Source: Bacillota bacterium
GTDB taxonomy: Bacteria > Bacillota > Clostridia > Acetivibrionales > JANLFN01
Reading direction: 5' to 3'
Assembly (NCBI GenBank): GCA_023397675.1
Contig: JAEWTV010000017.1
Location: 62,001 to 126,000, forward strand
Length of the DNA stretch: 64,000 bases
The translations under genes were made by a program, and so were the position numbers. This document shows positions 1 to 9,799 of the stretch, one piece after another. Below the pieces are notes generated by a model. It was given only the letters and a program-made list of their open reading frames with translations, did no database searches and was not told the DNA's origin. Position 1 is the first letter of the stretch. Each line of letters starts with the position of its first letter.

Positions 1-2
1 GA

Positions 3-287
3 AGAAAGGAATACAAGTATCAAAACCTTGCTTACAACTTTATACATAAGAAGGCTGAACCTTTCCTCGTTACAGTTGATCCAGAACCAGCAGATGCACC
101 TATCCACAACAACTCCCACCCGGGTCAGGAGTTTAACTACATGATTGAAGGAAGCATGAAGATTTTTGTAGACAATCATGAAATAACTTTAAACGAAGGC
201 GACTCCATTTACTTTGATTCCAGTTATAATCACGGTATGAAAGCAATAGGAGACAAGCAGGTTAAATTCCTTGCAGTAATATTTTAG
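3..287 (+). CDS. cupin-domain regulator, C-terminal part (cut by window edge)
   Basis: Only the last 94 codons are present; the frame is open from the first bases and stops at 285-287. The visible part is a single cupin barrel: HNNSHPGQEFNY carries the first cupin motif (His and Glu metal ligands), and GDSIYFDSSYNHG carries the second. This is the usual C-terminal half of HTH-XRE/cupin regulators, which sense a small ligand through the barrel; the HTH half would lie upstream of the window. The acyl-CoA synthetase begins 40 bases later on the same strand, a pairing common in clostridia, so the regulator may control or sense the product of that enzyme. The HTH part is inferred, not seen. Confidence 0.75.
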   Translation, partial: RKEYKYQNLAYNFIHKKAEPFLVTVDPEPADAPIHNNSHPGQEFNYMIEGSMKIFVDNHEITLNEGDSIYFDSSYNHGMKAIGDKQVKFLAVIF

Positions 288-327
288 CATGTCAAGCATC
301 ATATATAGATGAAATGAGGAATCAGAA

Positions 328-1983
328 ATGTATAAAAGATTTGTATCGCGTTCAGAATTCAACTCTTATGAAGATTATAAGGAAAATTTCAAAATAACAG
401 TGCCTGAAAACTTTAACTTTGCTTATGATGTTGTTGATGCAATAGCTAAGGAAACACCAGAAAGGCCGGCTCTTGTTTGGTGCAACGATAAAGGCGAAGA
501 AAAGACAATTAATTTTAAAGAAATGGAGCAATACAGCAAAAAGACTGCAAACTTTTTCTCCTCTTTGGGAATTAAAAAAGGAGATAAAGTAATGCTTATC
601 CTTAAAAGGCGTTATGAGTTCTGGTTTGCGCTTCTTGCACTTCACAGGATTGGAGCTGTAGGTATACCTGCAACTCATCAGCTTACTTCCAAAGACATCA
701 TTTACAGATGTAATGCAGCCGATATTAAGCTTGTAATTTCTGTTGCAGAAGAAGAAGTTGTCAATCACATTAATGTTGCGCAGGAAAAGTCACCTACGCT
801 GGTTAACAAGGTAAGTGTGTGTGGAAAAGTTGATGGCTGGTATGAATTTAACGAGGAAGTTGAAAAAGCATCTGATAAATTTGAAAGACCTACAGGCAGT
901 GATGCAATTACTAATGAAGATATAATGCTTCTTTACTTTACTTCGGGTACTACCGGTATGCCTAAAATGGTACAGCACGATTTCACCTACCCACTCGGTC
1001 ATATTTCAACTGCAAAGTACTGGCAGTGCGTAAGGGATGGCGGGTTACACCTGACTGTTTCAGATACAGGCTGGATGAAGTCAATGTGGGGAAAAATATA
1101 CGGCCAATGGCTTTGCGGAAGTGCAGTTTTTGTATATGATCACGATAAATTCAATGCAAAGGAAATGTTGGATATCATTGTTAAACACAAGGTTACTACT
1201 TTCTGCGCGCCGCCTACTATTTACAGATTCTTTATTAAAGAGGATCTGTCCAATTATGATTTAAGCAACATCAAACATTGCTCAATTGCAGGAGAGCCTT
1301 TGAATCCGGAAGTATACAATCAATTCCTTCAAACCACAGGCTTAAAGCTTGCAGAAGGCTACGGTCAAACAGAGCTTACTCTCACAGTAGGTACCTTCTC
1401 GTGGATGGAACCGAAACCGGGTTCGATGGGAAAACCGGCACCGGGCTATGAAGTAGATATAGTTGATGAAGACGGTAACTCCTGCGAAGTCGGTGAAGAA
1501 GGCCAGATAGTTGTTCGTACCGAAATAGGGAAACCGTTCGGCATGTTTGCTGGTTATTACAGAGATGCTGACCTGACACATCAGGTATGGCATGATAATT
1601 TCTACTATACCGGAGATATGGCTTGGCGTGATGAAGATGGTTACTTCTGGTTTGTCGGAAGGGCTGATGATGTAATTAAAAGCTCAGGCTACAGGATTGG
1701 ACCTTTCGAGGTTGAAAGTGCTCTTATCGAACACCCTGCAGTACTCGAATGTGCGATAACAGCTGTTCCCGACCCCATCAGAGGTCAGATTGTAAAAGCC
1801 ACCGTAGTTCTGGCAAAGGGCTATACAGCAAGTGATGAGCTGGTAAAGGAGCTCCAGAATCATGTTAAAACTGTTACAGCACCTTACAAATATCCAAGAA
1901 TTATAGAGTTTGTTTCCGAGCTTCCAAAAACTATAAGCGGTAAAATCCGCAGAGTTCAGATCAGAGAAAGCGATCATAAATAA
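328..1983 (+). CDS. AMP-forming acyl-CoA synthetase (medium-chain/acetyl-CoA-synthetase-like)
   Basis: A 551-residue adenylate-forming enzyme that activates a carboxylic acid with ATP and joins it to CoA. The ATP-binding loop [11 protein letters not shown] is at residues 203-213, YGQTE lies in the middle, [12 protein letters not shown] and GRADD mark the hinge, and the catalytic Lys of the C-terminal lid is Lys539 in SGKIRR. Length and motifs fit the medium-chain acyl-CoA synthetase branch; the actual acid cannot be read from sequence. GAGGAA before the ATG is the likely ribosome site. It probably forms a two-gene unit with the cupin regulator upstream and ends at a strong terminator. Confidence 0.9.
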   Translation: MYKRFVSRSEFNSYEDYKENFKITVPENFNFAYDVVDAIAKETPERPALVWCNDKGEEKTINFKEMEQYSKKTANFFSSLGIKKGDKVMLILKRRYEFWFALLALHRIGAVGIPATHQLTSKDIIYRCNAADIKLVISVAEEEVVNHINVAQEKSPTLVNKVSVCGKVDGWYEFNEEVEKASDKFERPTGSDAITNEDIMLLYFTSGTTGMPKMVQHDFTYPLGHISTAKYWQCVRDGGLHLTVSDTGWMKSMWGKIYGQWLCGSAVFVYDHDKFNAKEMLDIIVKHKVTTFCAPPTIYRFFIKEDLSNYDLSNIKHCSIAGEPLNPEVYNQFLQTTGLKLAEGYGQTELTLTVGTFSWMEPKPGSMGKPAPGYEVDIVDEDGNSCEVGEEGQIVVRTEIGKPFGMFAGYYRDADLTHQVWHDNFYYTGDMAWRDEDGYFWFVGRADDVIKSSGYRIGPFEVESALIEHPAVLECAITAVPDPIRGQIVKATVVLAKGYTASDELVKELQNHVKTVTAPYKYPRIIEFVSELPKTISGKIRRVQIRESDHK

Positions 1984-2005
1984 ATAATAATATTATTAAT
2001 AAGGT

Positions 2006-2047
2006 AAAAGAACTGCCAGCCTAACGAGCCGTCAGTTCTTTTTTTTT
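2006..2047 (+). terminator. rho-independent terminator after acyl-CoA synthetase
   Basis: AAAAGAACTG pairs with CAGTTCTTTT around a GC-containing loop and is followed by a run of nine T. It closes the cupin/acyl-CoA synthetase unit. Confidence 0.9.
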
Positions 2048-2176
2048 AGGTAAAATATTAGCCTTATTATGACATAAAAAAACACATTTCAGCAAGAATA
2101 TTCATTTCTTTCTTGGTATATTAATGCATACATGTTACAATTAACATAAGTAAATTTTAGATACAGGGGGCTACTT

Positions 2177-3736
2177 ATGTTTGTAAAATCAGAAGACAGC
2201 TATTTCAAGAAAAATGTTGTTAAGTACCACAAAGAGATGAATAAACTAATACTATTTCTGTGTATTATCGGTGGCGTTTGTGGCATATTATTCTTTTCCG
2301 CAATGAAGTTCTTGAATATAATGGCAGAGCTAACCTGGAGCATCATTTTAAACTTTACAATTGTAACCTTCTTTGACTTACTTATACCATCAATTATTTA
2401 CTTCAGTTTTTCACAAAAAGGCAATAATGTTACCTTTACTAAGATATTCAAATATGTTCTTGTAACTTGCACAGTAATTAATTATATGTCTATTGTTTTG
2501 CTTTTCCCATACAAAGAGTTGTGGAGTGTAATATACTTCGTATTAATAGTAAGTACATTATTTCTTCAGGTAAGTGTTGTAGCTTACGGTATTTGCCTTA
2601 GTACAGCTGCATGTATAATTTCATGCATTTACGTACCAGGATACTTTCCTACAAATACATCTGAAATAATCAGCAGAATACTCTCATTGGGTTTTGGTGC
2701 CAGCGCTTCGCTTATGACAGCAATTTTATCCCGAAAACTTCTCATGAAGTCATCATCTAATGAAAGACAACTTGATGAATCCTTGTCTAGTATAAGGGAT
2801 GTTATGGAAAATGTCGTTAATAAAGCCAAAGGAATATCAGAAGAATTAAATGTTTCAAGTGGTAATATATCTGTTATGGCAACTCAACAGCATCAGGCAA
2901 TTGAAGAAATTGCTATTACTGCAACTTCTGTATTGGAAGGTTCTGTTGAAACAGCCAAGAGCATTACTGAAACCAAAATGCTGATTGAAAGCTTAACTAA
3001 CGGTGTAAGTGAAATATTTGAGAGTACTACAGATTCAATATCTGTTGCCCAGGATCTTCAAAAGGCAGCTGATAATGGTATTGATCATATTGCTGATGCT
3101 GTTATGAAAATTAAAAAAATTCAGGAAAACTTTATAGAAACTTCCAGCCGAGCAAGGGAGCTGGATTCCAAAGCAAAAGGAGCTAATAATGTTATTGAAA
3201 CCATAAAGCAAATTGCAAATCAGACTAACCTTCTTTCACTTAATGCTACTATAGAAGCTGCAAGAGCAGGAGAAAACGGAAGAGGCTTTGCTGTTGTCGC
3301 AGATGAAATAAGAACATTGGCAGAGCAAAGCAATAAATCACTGGAAAGTGTCAAAAATGCACTTGGTGACATACAACAACTAAGCAGTGAAGTAGACGAA
3401 ATCATTAATTCAAGTGTATCAGTAATGCAGGAAGGTGTCGATAAAGTCCAAGTTTCAAGTGATATTTATCAGACAATTGTTAATAAGTTGGATAACACAA
3501 TTAAAGTACTGGATAATATCAAAAATCTTTCAGATAAACAGCTCAGTGAATCAAAATCCATACAAGACTATACGGAAAAGGTTGATAAAGTTGCATATAA
3601 AACATCAGAGAGTGTTGAAAGTGTAGCATCTGCAACTCAGGAAAGCTGCTCAATGAGCGAAGAATTTATTCGTTATTCCCAAGCAATTAATGAGATGGCT
3701 CAATTACTTCTTAATACAGTTACTATTAAAAAATAG
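2177..3736 (+). CDS. methyl-accepting chemotaxis protein with multi-TM N-terminus
   Basis: A 519-residue chemoreceptor. Residues 20-190 hold about six hydrophobic segments instead of the usual two helices around an external sensor domain, so the signal is probably sensed in or through the membrane. From about residue 210 the chain is cytoplasmic coiled coil; the signalling hairpin tip ([18 protein letters not shown], about residues 345-365) is the CheA/CheW contact. No clear HAMP domain is seen between the last TM and the coil. AGGGGG precedes the ATG. It is a single-gene unit closed by a terminator; no other chemotaxis genes are next to it. Ligand unknown. Confidence 0.92.
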   Translation: MFVKSEDSYFKKNVVKYHKEMNKLILFLCIIGGVCGILFFSAMKFLNIMAELTWSIILNFTIVTFFDLLIPSIIYFSFSQKGNNVTFTKIFKYVLVTCTVINYMSIVLLFPYKELWSVIYFVLIVSTLFLQVSVVAYGICLSTAACIISCIYVPGYFPTNTSEIISRILSLGFGASASLMTAILSRKLLMKSSSNERQLDESLSSIRDVMENVVNKAKGISEELNVSSGNISVMATQQHQAIEEIAITATSVLEGSVETAKSITETKMLIESLTNGVSEIFESTTDSISVAQDLQKAADNGIDHIADAVMKIKKIQENFIETSSRARELDSKAKGANNVIETIKQIANQTNLLSLNATIEAARAGENGRGFAVVADEIRTLAEQSNKSLESVKNALGDIQQLSSEVDEIINSSVSVMQEGVDKVQVSSDIYQTIVNKLDNTIKVLDNIKNLSDKQLSESKSIQDYTEKVDKVAYKTSESVESVASATQESCSMSEEFIRYSQAINEMAQLLLNTVTIKK

Positions 3737-3749
3737 TAGATTATTATAC

Positions 3750-3783
3750 AAAAGCAGTTCTATTTAAAGGACTGCTTTTTTTA
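3750..3783 (+). terminator. rho-independent terminator after chemoreceptor gene
   Basis: AAAAGCAGT pairs with ACTGCTTTT, with a seven-T tail. Confidence 0.9.
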
Positions 3784-3853
3784 TTTTTCAAAGTCACTGG
3801 ATTTATGTTAGAATATTAAAAGTATTCTTAAATAACATTAGAAAGTGGTGTCC

Positions 3854-4729
3854 ATGAAAGACAAAAGAACGATTTACGCACATTTTGCAGCATTATTTAC
3901 AATTACAATCTGGGGAACCACATATATTTCGACCAAGATATTGCTTAAGGATTTTTCTCCTGTAGAAATAATGGTTTTCAGGTTTATAATAGGTCTTATC
4001 GCCCTATTTATAGCATACCCGCACATATTAAAACCAAAATCTCTTAGACAGGAACTGCTATTTGCATGTGCCGGACTTTGCGGTGTAACCCTATATTTCC
4101 TTTTTCAGAATATCGCACTTGATTATACCTTTGCCTCCAACGTAGGAATAATTGTCTCAATTGCTCCTATGCTCACAGCAATACTTGCATTTATTTTTAG
4201 CAAAGAAAAACTACATCTATCCTTTTTTATCGGTTTTTTTGCTGCAATGGCAGGTATAGTACTGGTAGTCCTTAACGGCAATCTAGTATTGAAGCTTAAC
4301 CCTTTGGGAGATATCCTTGCAGCCCTTGCTGCAATGGTTTGGTCCATCTATTCTGTACTAATGAAAAAAATAAGTTCATTTAACTATAATACAATTCAGA
4401 TAACCCGCAGAGTATTCATTTATGGACTAATTTTTATAATACCTGCTGCGTTCATTTTTAATGCAAATTTAAGTCTGAACAGATTTACAGAACTTGAAAA
4501 TCTCTTTAATATAATTTATCTCGGACTTGGAGCTTCTGCCCTGTGCTTTGTTTCATGGAACTGGTCCATAAACATTTTAGGGCCTGTTAAAACTAATCTT
4601 TATATTTACCTTAATCCCGTTATAACAATTATAACAGCGGCTCTGATTCTTCATGAAAGCATGACATTAATGGCTATTTCGGGGACAATTTTAATTCTAT
4701 CAGGACTATATATTTCACAAAGAAAATAG
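3854..4729 (+). CDS. EamA/DMT-family transporter
   Basis: A 291-residue membrane protein with about ten hydrophobic helices in two similar halves, the layout of the EamA (drug/metabolite transporter) family, whose members export amino acids, nucleobases or other small metabolites. N-terminal TIWGTTYISTK and the repeated second-half glycine-rich helices are typical. GTG codons at 3845 and 3848 are in frame, but the ATG at 3854 is preferred because it leaves the AAGTGG stretch free as a ribosome site. It is alone between two convergent or unrelated units. Substrate not predictable. Confidence 0.88.
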   Translation: MKDKRTIYAHFAALFTITIWGTTYISTKILLKDFSPVEIMVFRFIIGLIALFIAYPHILKPKSLRQELLFACAGLCGVTLYFLFQNIALDYTFASNVGIIVSIAPMLTAILAFIFSKEKLHLSFFIGFFAAMAGIVLVVLNGNLVLKLNPLGDILAALAAMVWSIYSVLMKKISSFNYNTIQITRRVFIYGLIFIIPAAFIFNANLSLNRFTELENLFNIIYLGLGASALCFVSWNWSINILGPVKTNLYIYLNPVITIITAALILHESMTLMAISGTILILSGLYISQRK

Positions 4730-4760
4730 AACCCTTTAGGTACCCCCCCATACCCACCTG

Positions 4761-4910
4761 TTAGGGAGGTACAAATTCTTCAGGGAACATGTTTTTGATA
4801 TCCATTCCCTCGTCTAACATTCTACTCATTTCCTGCATTCTTCTTGACTTTTCAGGCAGAAGAATAATTCCCGGAACTGTTGCAGTCTTAGACAGATTAG
4901 AATAAACCAT
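4761..4910 (-). pseudogene. htpG-derived fragment, still open as a 49-codon frame
   Basis: The segment 4778-4891 matches the middle/C-terminal part of htpG (6197-6310) at about 96 of 114 bases by hand alignment, on the same strand. The protein frame is intact: about 31 of 40 residues agree with HtpG residues roughly 514-553 (for example TATVPGIILL and RRMQEMSRM). The frame opens with ATG at 4910 and stops at 4761, but no Shine-Dalgarno sequence precedes the ATG and nothing of the ATPase domain is present. It is most simply the remnant of a duplicated htpG. Absence of stops and mostly conservative changes leave open a short expressed peptide. Confidence 0.7.
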
Positions 4911-4938
4911 TGAAAAATTCTATATATGTATATATAAT
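4910..4938 (+). promoter_or_regulatory. putative sigma-A promoter of the lipoprotein gene
   Basis: TTGAAA (4910-4915), a 17-base spacer and a perfect TATAAT (4933-4938). It predicts a leader of about 130 bases before the lipoprotein ATG. Confidence 0.6.
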
Positions 4939-5073
4939 TGTTAAAAATCAATATAAGGAATTATTTGATATTTATTGTACAATAAGTGGATGCATATTGC
5001 TATCCCCAGAACAAGTATATTAGGATGATTTCACAGATACGATAACAACTAGGCTTAAAAGGAGAATGATTTG

Positions 5074-5847
5074 ATGAAAAGGAAAGTAATTTGTATTTTA
5101 ATTACATTGAGTATATGTATTGCTGTTGGCGGTTGTTCAACAAATAACAAAAAAACGGGAGCCGGTTATACTGAATTTGGAGAGAAAATAGCAACAAAAG
5201 AGTATCTTTTCAAGACTTACGGATTTAAAGAAAGTGATTTAGCGGGGATTGATGTTGATAAAGTTCTTTACCGTTTTGAAGTATCAGAAGAGGCTCTAAG
5301 GGAATCCGGTGATTCAAAAGAATTAGTTATTGAAAATCTTAAGAAATTGCAAAAAGAGCTGGATGAGGAAGGAAAGGTACAGATAAAGCCTTCCAAACCA
5401 AATTATTCATATCTTGTAAAAGCAAAAAAAAGCAGAGCCAAATGTCCTTCCTTTGATACGATAAAGTATTTTGCGCTTGATATTGCGGCAGGTACTGGCA
5501 ACGACTCTTATCTGATAGATTTTAATCAGGCCATAATGTATTCTAATATAGCTTATCCTGTAGCATATGAGGATTTTAGCAAGGCAAAGTATACAGTAAA
5601 GCTTTCTAAAAATGATATTAATGAGATAAAGGAAGCTCTAAAAGGATATAAAGTAGCTAACTGGGATTATTTCTATGATGGTTCTTCTGAGGTTTATGAA
5701 GGATTTGTTTGGCATCTTGGAATGGAATTTGCTGATGGTACGATTATTTCGAAGTCAGGAGCAGGTGAAGCCAGCGAAGGGCACCCTGACAATTTTTTTA
5801 AATTAACAAATAACTTTGATGGTATAATTATGAAATATAAGAAATAA
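5074..5847 (+). CDS. uncharacterised lipoprotein
   Basis: A 257-residue secreted protein with a lipoprotein signal: basic MKRK, a hydrophobic core and lipobox VGGC with Cys21 as the acylated residue. The body (residues 30-257) is not one I recognise; it is mixed alpha/beta and hydrophilic, with a W-rich stretch near 200 (YKVANWDYFYDG, FVWHLGMEFADG) that resembles an extracellular beta domain. AAAAGGAG at 5057-5064 fits the ATG at 5074; an in-frame TTG three bases earlier is less likely. It sits between an htpG remnant and htpG itself, which suggests this gene arrived with, or caused, the rearrangement. Confidence 0.75.
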   Translation: MKRKVICILITLSICIAVGGCSTNNKKTGAGYTEFGEKIATKEYLFKTYGFKESDLAGIDVDKVLYRFEVSEEALRESGDSKELVIENLKKLQKELDEEGKVQIKPSKPNYSYLVKAKKSRAKCPSFDTIKYFALDIAAGTGNDSYLIDFNQAIMYSNIAYPVAYEDFSKAKYTVKLSKNDINEIKEALKGYKVANWDYFYDGSSEVYEGFVWHLGMEFADGTIISKSGAGEASEGHPDNFFKLTNNFDGIIMKYKK

Positions 5848-5928
5848 TCATAATTCTTCTCTCTTCATTCTTGGTTTCAGAGACTTGATGTTGTACAAAC
5901 ACACATAATATTGGATTAAGACCTATTT

Positions 5929-5972
5929 ATAAGCCGTCGCCGCTTTAACTATAAAGCAGCAACGGCTTATTT
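5929..5972. terminator. terminator between the lipoprotein gene and htpG
   Basis: AAGCCGTCGCCGCTTTA pairs with TAAAGCAGCAACGGCTT around a short loop, with AT-rich flanks on both sides. It can end both converging units. Confidence 0.75.
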
Positions 5973-5981
5973 AATTATGAC

Positions 5982-7856
5982 TTATGCTCCTACATCCGCC
6001 AGCTTTTCAAGAAGCTTGTTGCTTCTTTCAATAAATTTGGTCATAGCATCGGCTTCAAGTTGTTTATGGCTCATCATTGCCAGATCATAAACCTGCTCGC
6101 ATATCATACCGACATCTTCCTTACGTTCCTCCTTGTCCTTTATAACCATTAAAGCCTTTATCAGGCTATTGCTTCTATTAAGAACAAGTGTAATTTCTTC
6201 AGGGAACATACTCTTTATATCCATTCCCCCGCCGAACATTCTGCTCATTTCCTGCATTCTTCTTGACTGTTCCGAAAGAAGGATAATCCCAGGAACAGTT
6301 GCAGACTTAAGGCTTTCCACTTGAACCTTGAGTTTATCATTGCCAAGGGTATCCTTGAACAGATTTTCAAGGGCTTGAGCCTCTTCAGCTGACTCATTTT
6401 GGTTATCACTGTTCTTAAGACTTTCAGACAAATCTGCATCAATTCTCGAGAACTTTATTTCTGGATTTTTCATCTCAAGGAATGTGATAAAGTGACTGTC
6501 AATAGCCGCTGGAAGAATTACAGCTTCCATACCGTTGTCATTGAAAATTCTGATGTATTGTGCCTGCTGCTTTTCATCTGAAACGTAGAATACCTTATCT
6601 TTGTGCTTTTCGCTGTTACTTGCAAGGTAATCCTTCAAAGTAACCGATTCACCCTTTGTAGTTTTAAATAAAACAATATCCTTTACCTTTTCATAGAATT
6701 TCTCTTCCCTCATACAGCCGTATTTAACGAACGGGTTGATATCTTCCCAGAATTTGTTGAAGCTTTCCCTTTCATTTTCAAATAACGCTGTGAGTTTATC
6801 TGCAACCTTTTTGGTTATATGCGTTGAAATCCTGCTTACATACCCGTCGTTCTGAAGGAAGCTTCTCGAAACATTAAGCGGCAGATCAGGACAGTCAATA
6901 GTACCCTTAAGCAGCATCAGGAATTCAGGTATTACCTCTTTTATGTTATCAGCAACATATACCTGGTTGTAATACAGCTTTATCTGGCCTTCAATGGAAT
7001 CGAGCTCATGCTTGAGCTTGGGGAAATATAAAATTCCTTTTAGATTGAACGGATAATCCATATTCAAATGTATCCAGAACAAAGGCTCATTATAATCCAG
7101 GAAAACCTTTCTGTAAAAATCCTTATACTCCTCGTCTGTACAATCCTTCGGGTTTTTAAGCCAAAGCGGCTGAGTATCATTTAAAGGCTTTAACTCTTCT
7201 TTCTTGTCATCTTCTTTTTTATCTCCAGCATCAACCAGATACAGTTCAAAAGGAAGGAATGAGAAGTATTTTACTAGTACTTCCCTCATTTTATATGCAT
7301 CAAGATATTCCTGACTATCCTCTGCCATATAAAGAGTTATCGTTGTTCCTCTTTCGGCTCTGTCTGAAACATCCATCTCAAAGTCTATTCCAGTGTTACT
7401 GGTCCATCTTACAGCTTCTGCATCCTTCTGCCATGACAATGTATCAATTTGAACCTTTTCCGAAACCATGAAGGCAGAATAAAAACCAAGTCCGAAATGT
7501 CCTATGATTTGTGCATCATCAGCTTTATCCTTATATTTTTCAATAAAATCCTTGGCGCCTGAAAAGGCAATCTGATTTATATACTTTTTAACCTCTTCAT
7601 CAGTCATACCAATTCCGTTATCGGTAATTTTAATTGTTTTATTGTCCTTATCCACTGTAACGGTTATTTTATAATTTGTATCCTTGTCTGCCTCAGCTTC
7701 GCCTATTGCAGAAAGTTTTTTGAATTTGCTGATTGCATCATTCGCATTTGATACAAGCTCTCGGATAAAAATATCCTTTTCTGAATAGAGCCATTTCTTG
7801 ATTATAGGAAAAATATTCTCAGTTTGGATTGATACGTTTCCACTTTCACGAATCAT
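5982..7856 (-). CDS. htpG: HtpG, Hsp90-family molecular chaperone
   Basis: A 624-residue cytoplasmic ATP-dependent chaperone, the standard bacterial Hsp90 length. The N-terminal GHKL ATPase domain shows NANDAISKF (about residue 38), DNGIGM and GHFGLGFYSAF; the middle domain carries SRSFLQND, and the C-terminal dimerisation domain follows. GGGAGG precedes the ATG. It is transcribed alone from a sigma-A promoter that carries a perfect CIRCE element, so it is most likely repressed by HrcA and induced by heat or unfolded protein. A diverged fragment of the same gene lies 1.3 kb downstream. Confidence 0.97.
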   Translation of the reverse strand: MIRESGNVSIQTENIFPIIKKWLYSEKDIFIRELVSNANDAISKFKKLSAIGEAEADKDTNYKITVTVDKDNKTIKITDNGIGMTDEEVKKYINQIAFSGAKDFIEKYKDKADDAQIIGHFGLGFYSAFMVSEKVQIDTLSWQKDAEAVRWTSNTGIDFEMDVSDRAERGTTITLYMAEDSQEYLDAYKMREVLVKYFSFLPFELYLVDAGDKKEDDKKEELKPLNDTQPLWLKNPKDCTDEEYKDFYRKVFLDYNEPLFWIHLNMDYPFNLKGILYFPKLKHELDSIEGQIKLYYNQVYVADNIKEVIPEFLMLLKGTIDCPDLPLNVSRSFLQNDGYVSRISTHITKKVADKLTALFENERESFNKFWEDINPFVKYGCMREEKFYEKVKDIVLFKTTKGESVTLKDYLASNSEKHKDKVFYVSDEKQQAQYIRIFNDNGMEAVILPAAIDSHFITFLEMKNPEIKFSRIDADLSESLKNSDNQNESAEEAQALENLFKDTLGNDKLKVQVESLKSATVPGIILLSEQSRRMQEMSRMFGGGMDIKSMFPEEITLVLNRSNSLIKALMVIKDKEERKEDVGMICEQVYDLAMMSHKQLEADAMTKFIERSNKLLEKLADVGA

Positions 7857-7917
7857 TTAACAAACCTCCCATGTATCATAAGTATTGTTAAGAGCTGTAT
7901 TTACTCTCTAAATAAAT

Positions 7918-7945
7918 ATAATACAACCTAAAAAGAAAAAGTCAA
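7918..7945 (-). promoter_or_regulatory. htpG promoter
   Basis: On the - strand TTGACT (7945-7940), a 16-base spacer and TATTAT (7923-7918), about 60 bases ahead of the start codon. Confidence 0.8.
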
Positions 7946-7952
7946 GAAAAAT

Positions 7953-7979
7953 TTAGCACTCTCTTAAAGAGAGTGCTAA
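7953..7979 (-). promoter_or_regulatory. CIRCE element (HrcA operator)
   Basis: A perfect match to the CIRCE consensus: TTAGCACTC, nine bases, GAGTGCTAA. It lies seven bases upstream of the htpG -35 box, so HrcA would block polymerase binding. This places htpG in the HrcA regulon, unlike Bacillus subtilis where htpG is outside it. Confidence 0.95.
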
Positions 7980-8021
7980 ATAAATGAGTAGGAGAATGTA
8001 ACTTGCTATTTTTAATTTATA

Positions 8022-8765
8022 TTAACCGTTTTGGTCTGACATTTTAAAATATACCAATGTTGCTGCAACAAAAAGCAACAGGTACGCAAATATACTTATC
8101 AACGGGTAGGACATGCTCATACCTTCTACCTGTCCACCCATGATACCCGAAACATCTATAGGTGCTGCCCATGGGGAAATATATGATTTTTCCCAGTTCA
8201 TAAGGAGTATGTTGGATATTGTACCTCCAACTGTAATTACCATACCTGCTATGAAATTTTTAAATAGCAGTGTAAGGAACATCATTATAGGGATAAGTAC
8301 TACGGTAGTTGCTCCCGCGATTATAATCTGTCCGCTGAAGCTTATTATTTTATCTGTTGTTACATCGAAACCGAGCAGATAAGCACAAACAACATTTAAA
8401 ACAGCAACTACAACATATTGAAGAATAACAAAAACACCAACATATATCATTTTAGAAGTAATAATACTTATTCTGCTGTGGGGTGAAGAAACAATATTCT
8501 TCATTGTCCTTGACTGGTATTCATAAAAAACAGAAAATACGGCAATAAAAGAAGTTATTATAGGACCTACCAAAAGAACAAAAAACGTTTCTAGTTGCAT
8601 GAAAAATTTATCCCAGTTGTATGAACCTGCCTTTATGAAGTCGTTCTTCTTAAACAAAAACATTATTGTAACCAATATTATAGGTATCAGCATACCTAGT
8701 AAAGATAACGAATTTATATAAGTCTTTTTAAATTTCTTGAATTCGCACTTAAATAGTTTTAACAT
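8022..8765 (-). CDS. ABC-2-type transporter permease
   Basis: A 247-residue membrane subunit with about six hydrophobic helices, in the ABC-2 family of BcrB/LanF-like permeases. AAGGAGGG sits six bases ahead of the ATG at 8765, which is a better start than the in-frame one at 8786 inside the ATPase gene. It follows the ATPase by 13 bases and forms a two-gene exporter with it. Such pairs usually expel antimicrobial peptides or move lipids; the substrate is not known. No two-component system is adjacent. Confidence 0.88.
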   Translation of the reverse strand: MLKLFKCEFKKFKKTYINSLSLLGMLIPIILVTIMFLFKKNDFIKAGSYNWDKFFMQLETFFVLLVGPIITSFIAVFSVFYEYQSRTMKNIVSSPHSRISIITSKMIYVGVFVILQYVVVAVLNVVCAYLLGFDVTTDKIISFSGQIIIAGATTVVLIPIMMFLTLLFKNFIAGMVITVGGTISNILLMNWEKSYISPWAAPIDVSGIMGGQVEGMSMSYPLISIFAYLLLFVAATLVYFKMSDQNG

Positions 8766-8778
8766 TTTCTTCCCTCCT

Positions 8779-9684
8779 TTACGCACTCTTATCGCTTGTC
8801 ACAGTCAAGAATCTTTCTTCAAGACTATGGAAGACTGGTGTAAGACTGTTTACGTTTAATCCCTTCATTACAAGACTGCGGTTAATTTGAGCATTTTTGT
8901 CTGATTCACAATAAACTTTAATTTTTTCATCTTCCATTTTGTATTTCAGTTTCATAAAAGAAAGAAGTTCAACCGCTTCTTCAGGCTTATCTACCTCAAT
9001 TTGCAGATAACTTTGGTTCTCGGATGCCACAGTACTTATATCAGTTTCCTCTATCAGACTGCCCTGGTCGATAATCCCTATGTAATCTGCCAGCAGCTGT
9101 ATTTCACTCAATATATGGCTTGATATCAGAATAGATATCCCCTGTTCAACAGAAAGCTTCTTTAAAAATTCTCTCATTTCTTTGATTCCTGCTGGGTCAA
9201 GCCCATTTGTAGGCTCGTCCAGTATCAGAATTTTCGGTGAATGTATCAGTGCATTCGCAATTCCAAGTCTTTGTTTCATTCCAAGAGAAAATTCCTTTAC
9301 TTTTTTCTTTTCAATATTCTTAAGCTCTACTATATCAAGAACCTCTTCAATTCTTCTCTTGTTAACACCATAAAGCTCTGCAGTAACAGCAAGGTTATCC
9401 TTTGCAGTAAGATTGTCATAAAATCCAGGTGTTTCTACTATGGAGCCTATATTCATAGCAGCCCATTTGTGATCATTTACAATATCTCTTCCAAGTATTT
9501 TTATTTTTCCATTATTGGGCTTGATCAATCCCATAATCATTCTTATGGTTGTAGTTTTTCCCGCTCCGTTTTTACCAAGAAAGCCGTATATTTTACCTTT
9601 TGGTACATGAATGGTTAAATTATCTACTGCTTTATAATCTTTATAAATTTTTGTCAAGCCGACTGTCTCTATTGCATATTCCAT
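8779..9684 (-). CDS. ABC transporter ATP-binding protein, BcrA/LanF type
   Basis: A 301-residue ATPase with Walker A GKNGAGKTT (about residues 38-46), the signature FSLGMKQRLG, Walker B ILILDEPTNGLDP and the switch His in SSHILSE. The extra 90 residues after the nucleotide-binding domain are typical of bacitracin- or lantibiotic-type exporters (BcrA family). AAGGAGAGG precedes the ATG. It is the first gene of the two-gene exporter with the permease directly behind it. Confidence 0.9.
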   Translation of the reverse strand: MEYAIETVGLTKIYKDYKAVDNLTIHVPKGKIYGFLGKNGAGKTTTIRMIMGLIKPNNGKIKILGRDIVNDHKWAAMNIGSIVETPGFYDNLTAKDNLAVTAELYGVNKRRIEEVLDIVELKNIEKKKVKEFSLGMKQRLGIANALIHSPKILILDEPTNGLDPAGIKEMREFLKKLSVEQGISILISSHILSEIQLLADYIGIIDQGSLIEETDISTVASENQSYLQIEVDKPEEAVELLSFMKLKYKMEDEKIKVYCESDKNAQINRSLVMKGLNVNSLTPVFHSLEERFLTVTSDKSA

Positions 9685-9766
9685 TGTTGTCCTCTCCTTT
9701 CATATAATTAACACATAAGGAAATGAATTTGTGACAACAAACAAAATATTTTACTATTTTTTTTAT

Positions 9767-9793
9767 AAAAAAAAAATGGCCTTTGCCATTTTA
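9767..9793 (-). terminator. terminator after the Fur-family gene
   Basis: Read on the - strand, AAATGGC AAAG GCCATTT is followed by a run of ten T, seven bases beyond the stop codon. Confidence 0.85.
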
Positions 9794-9799
9794 TTTAAA

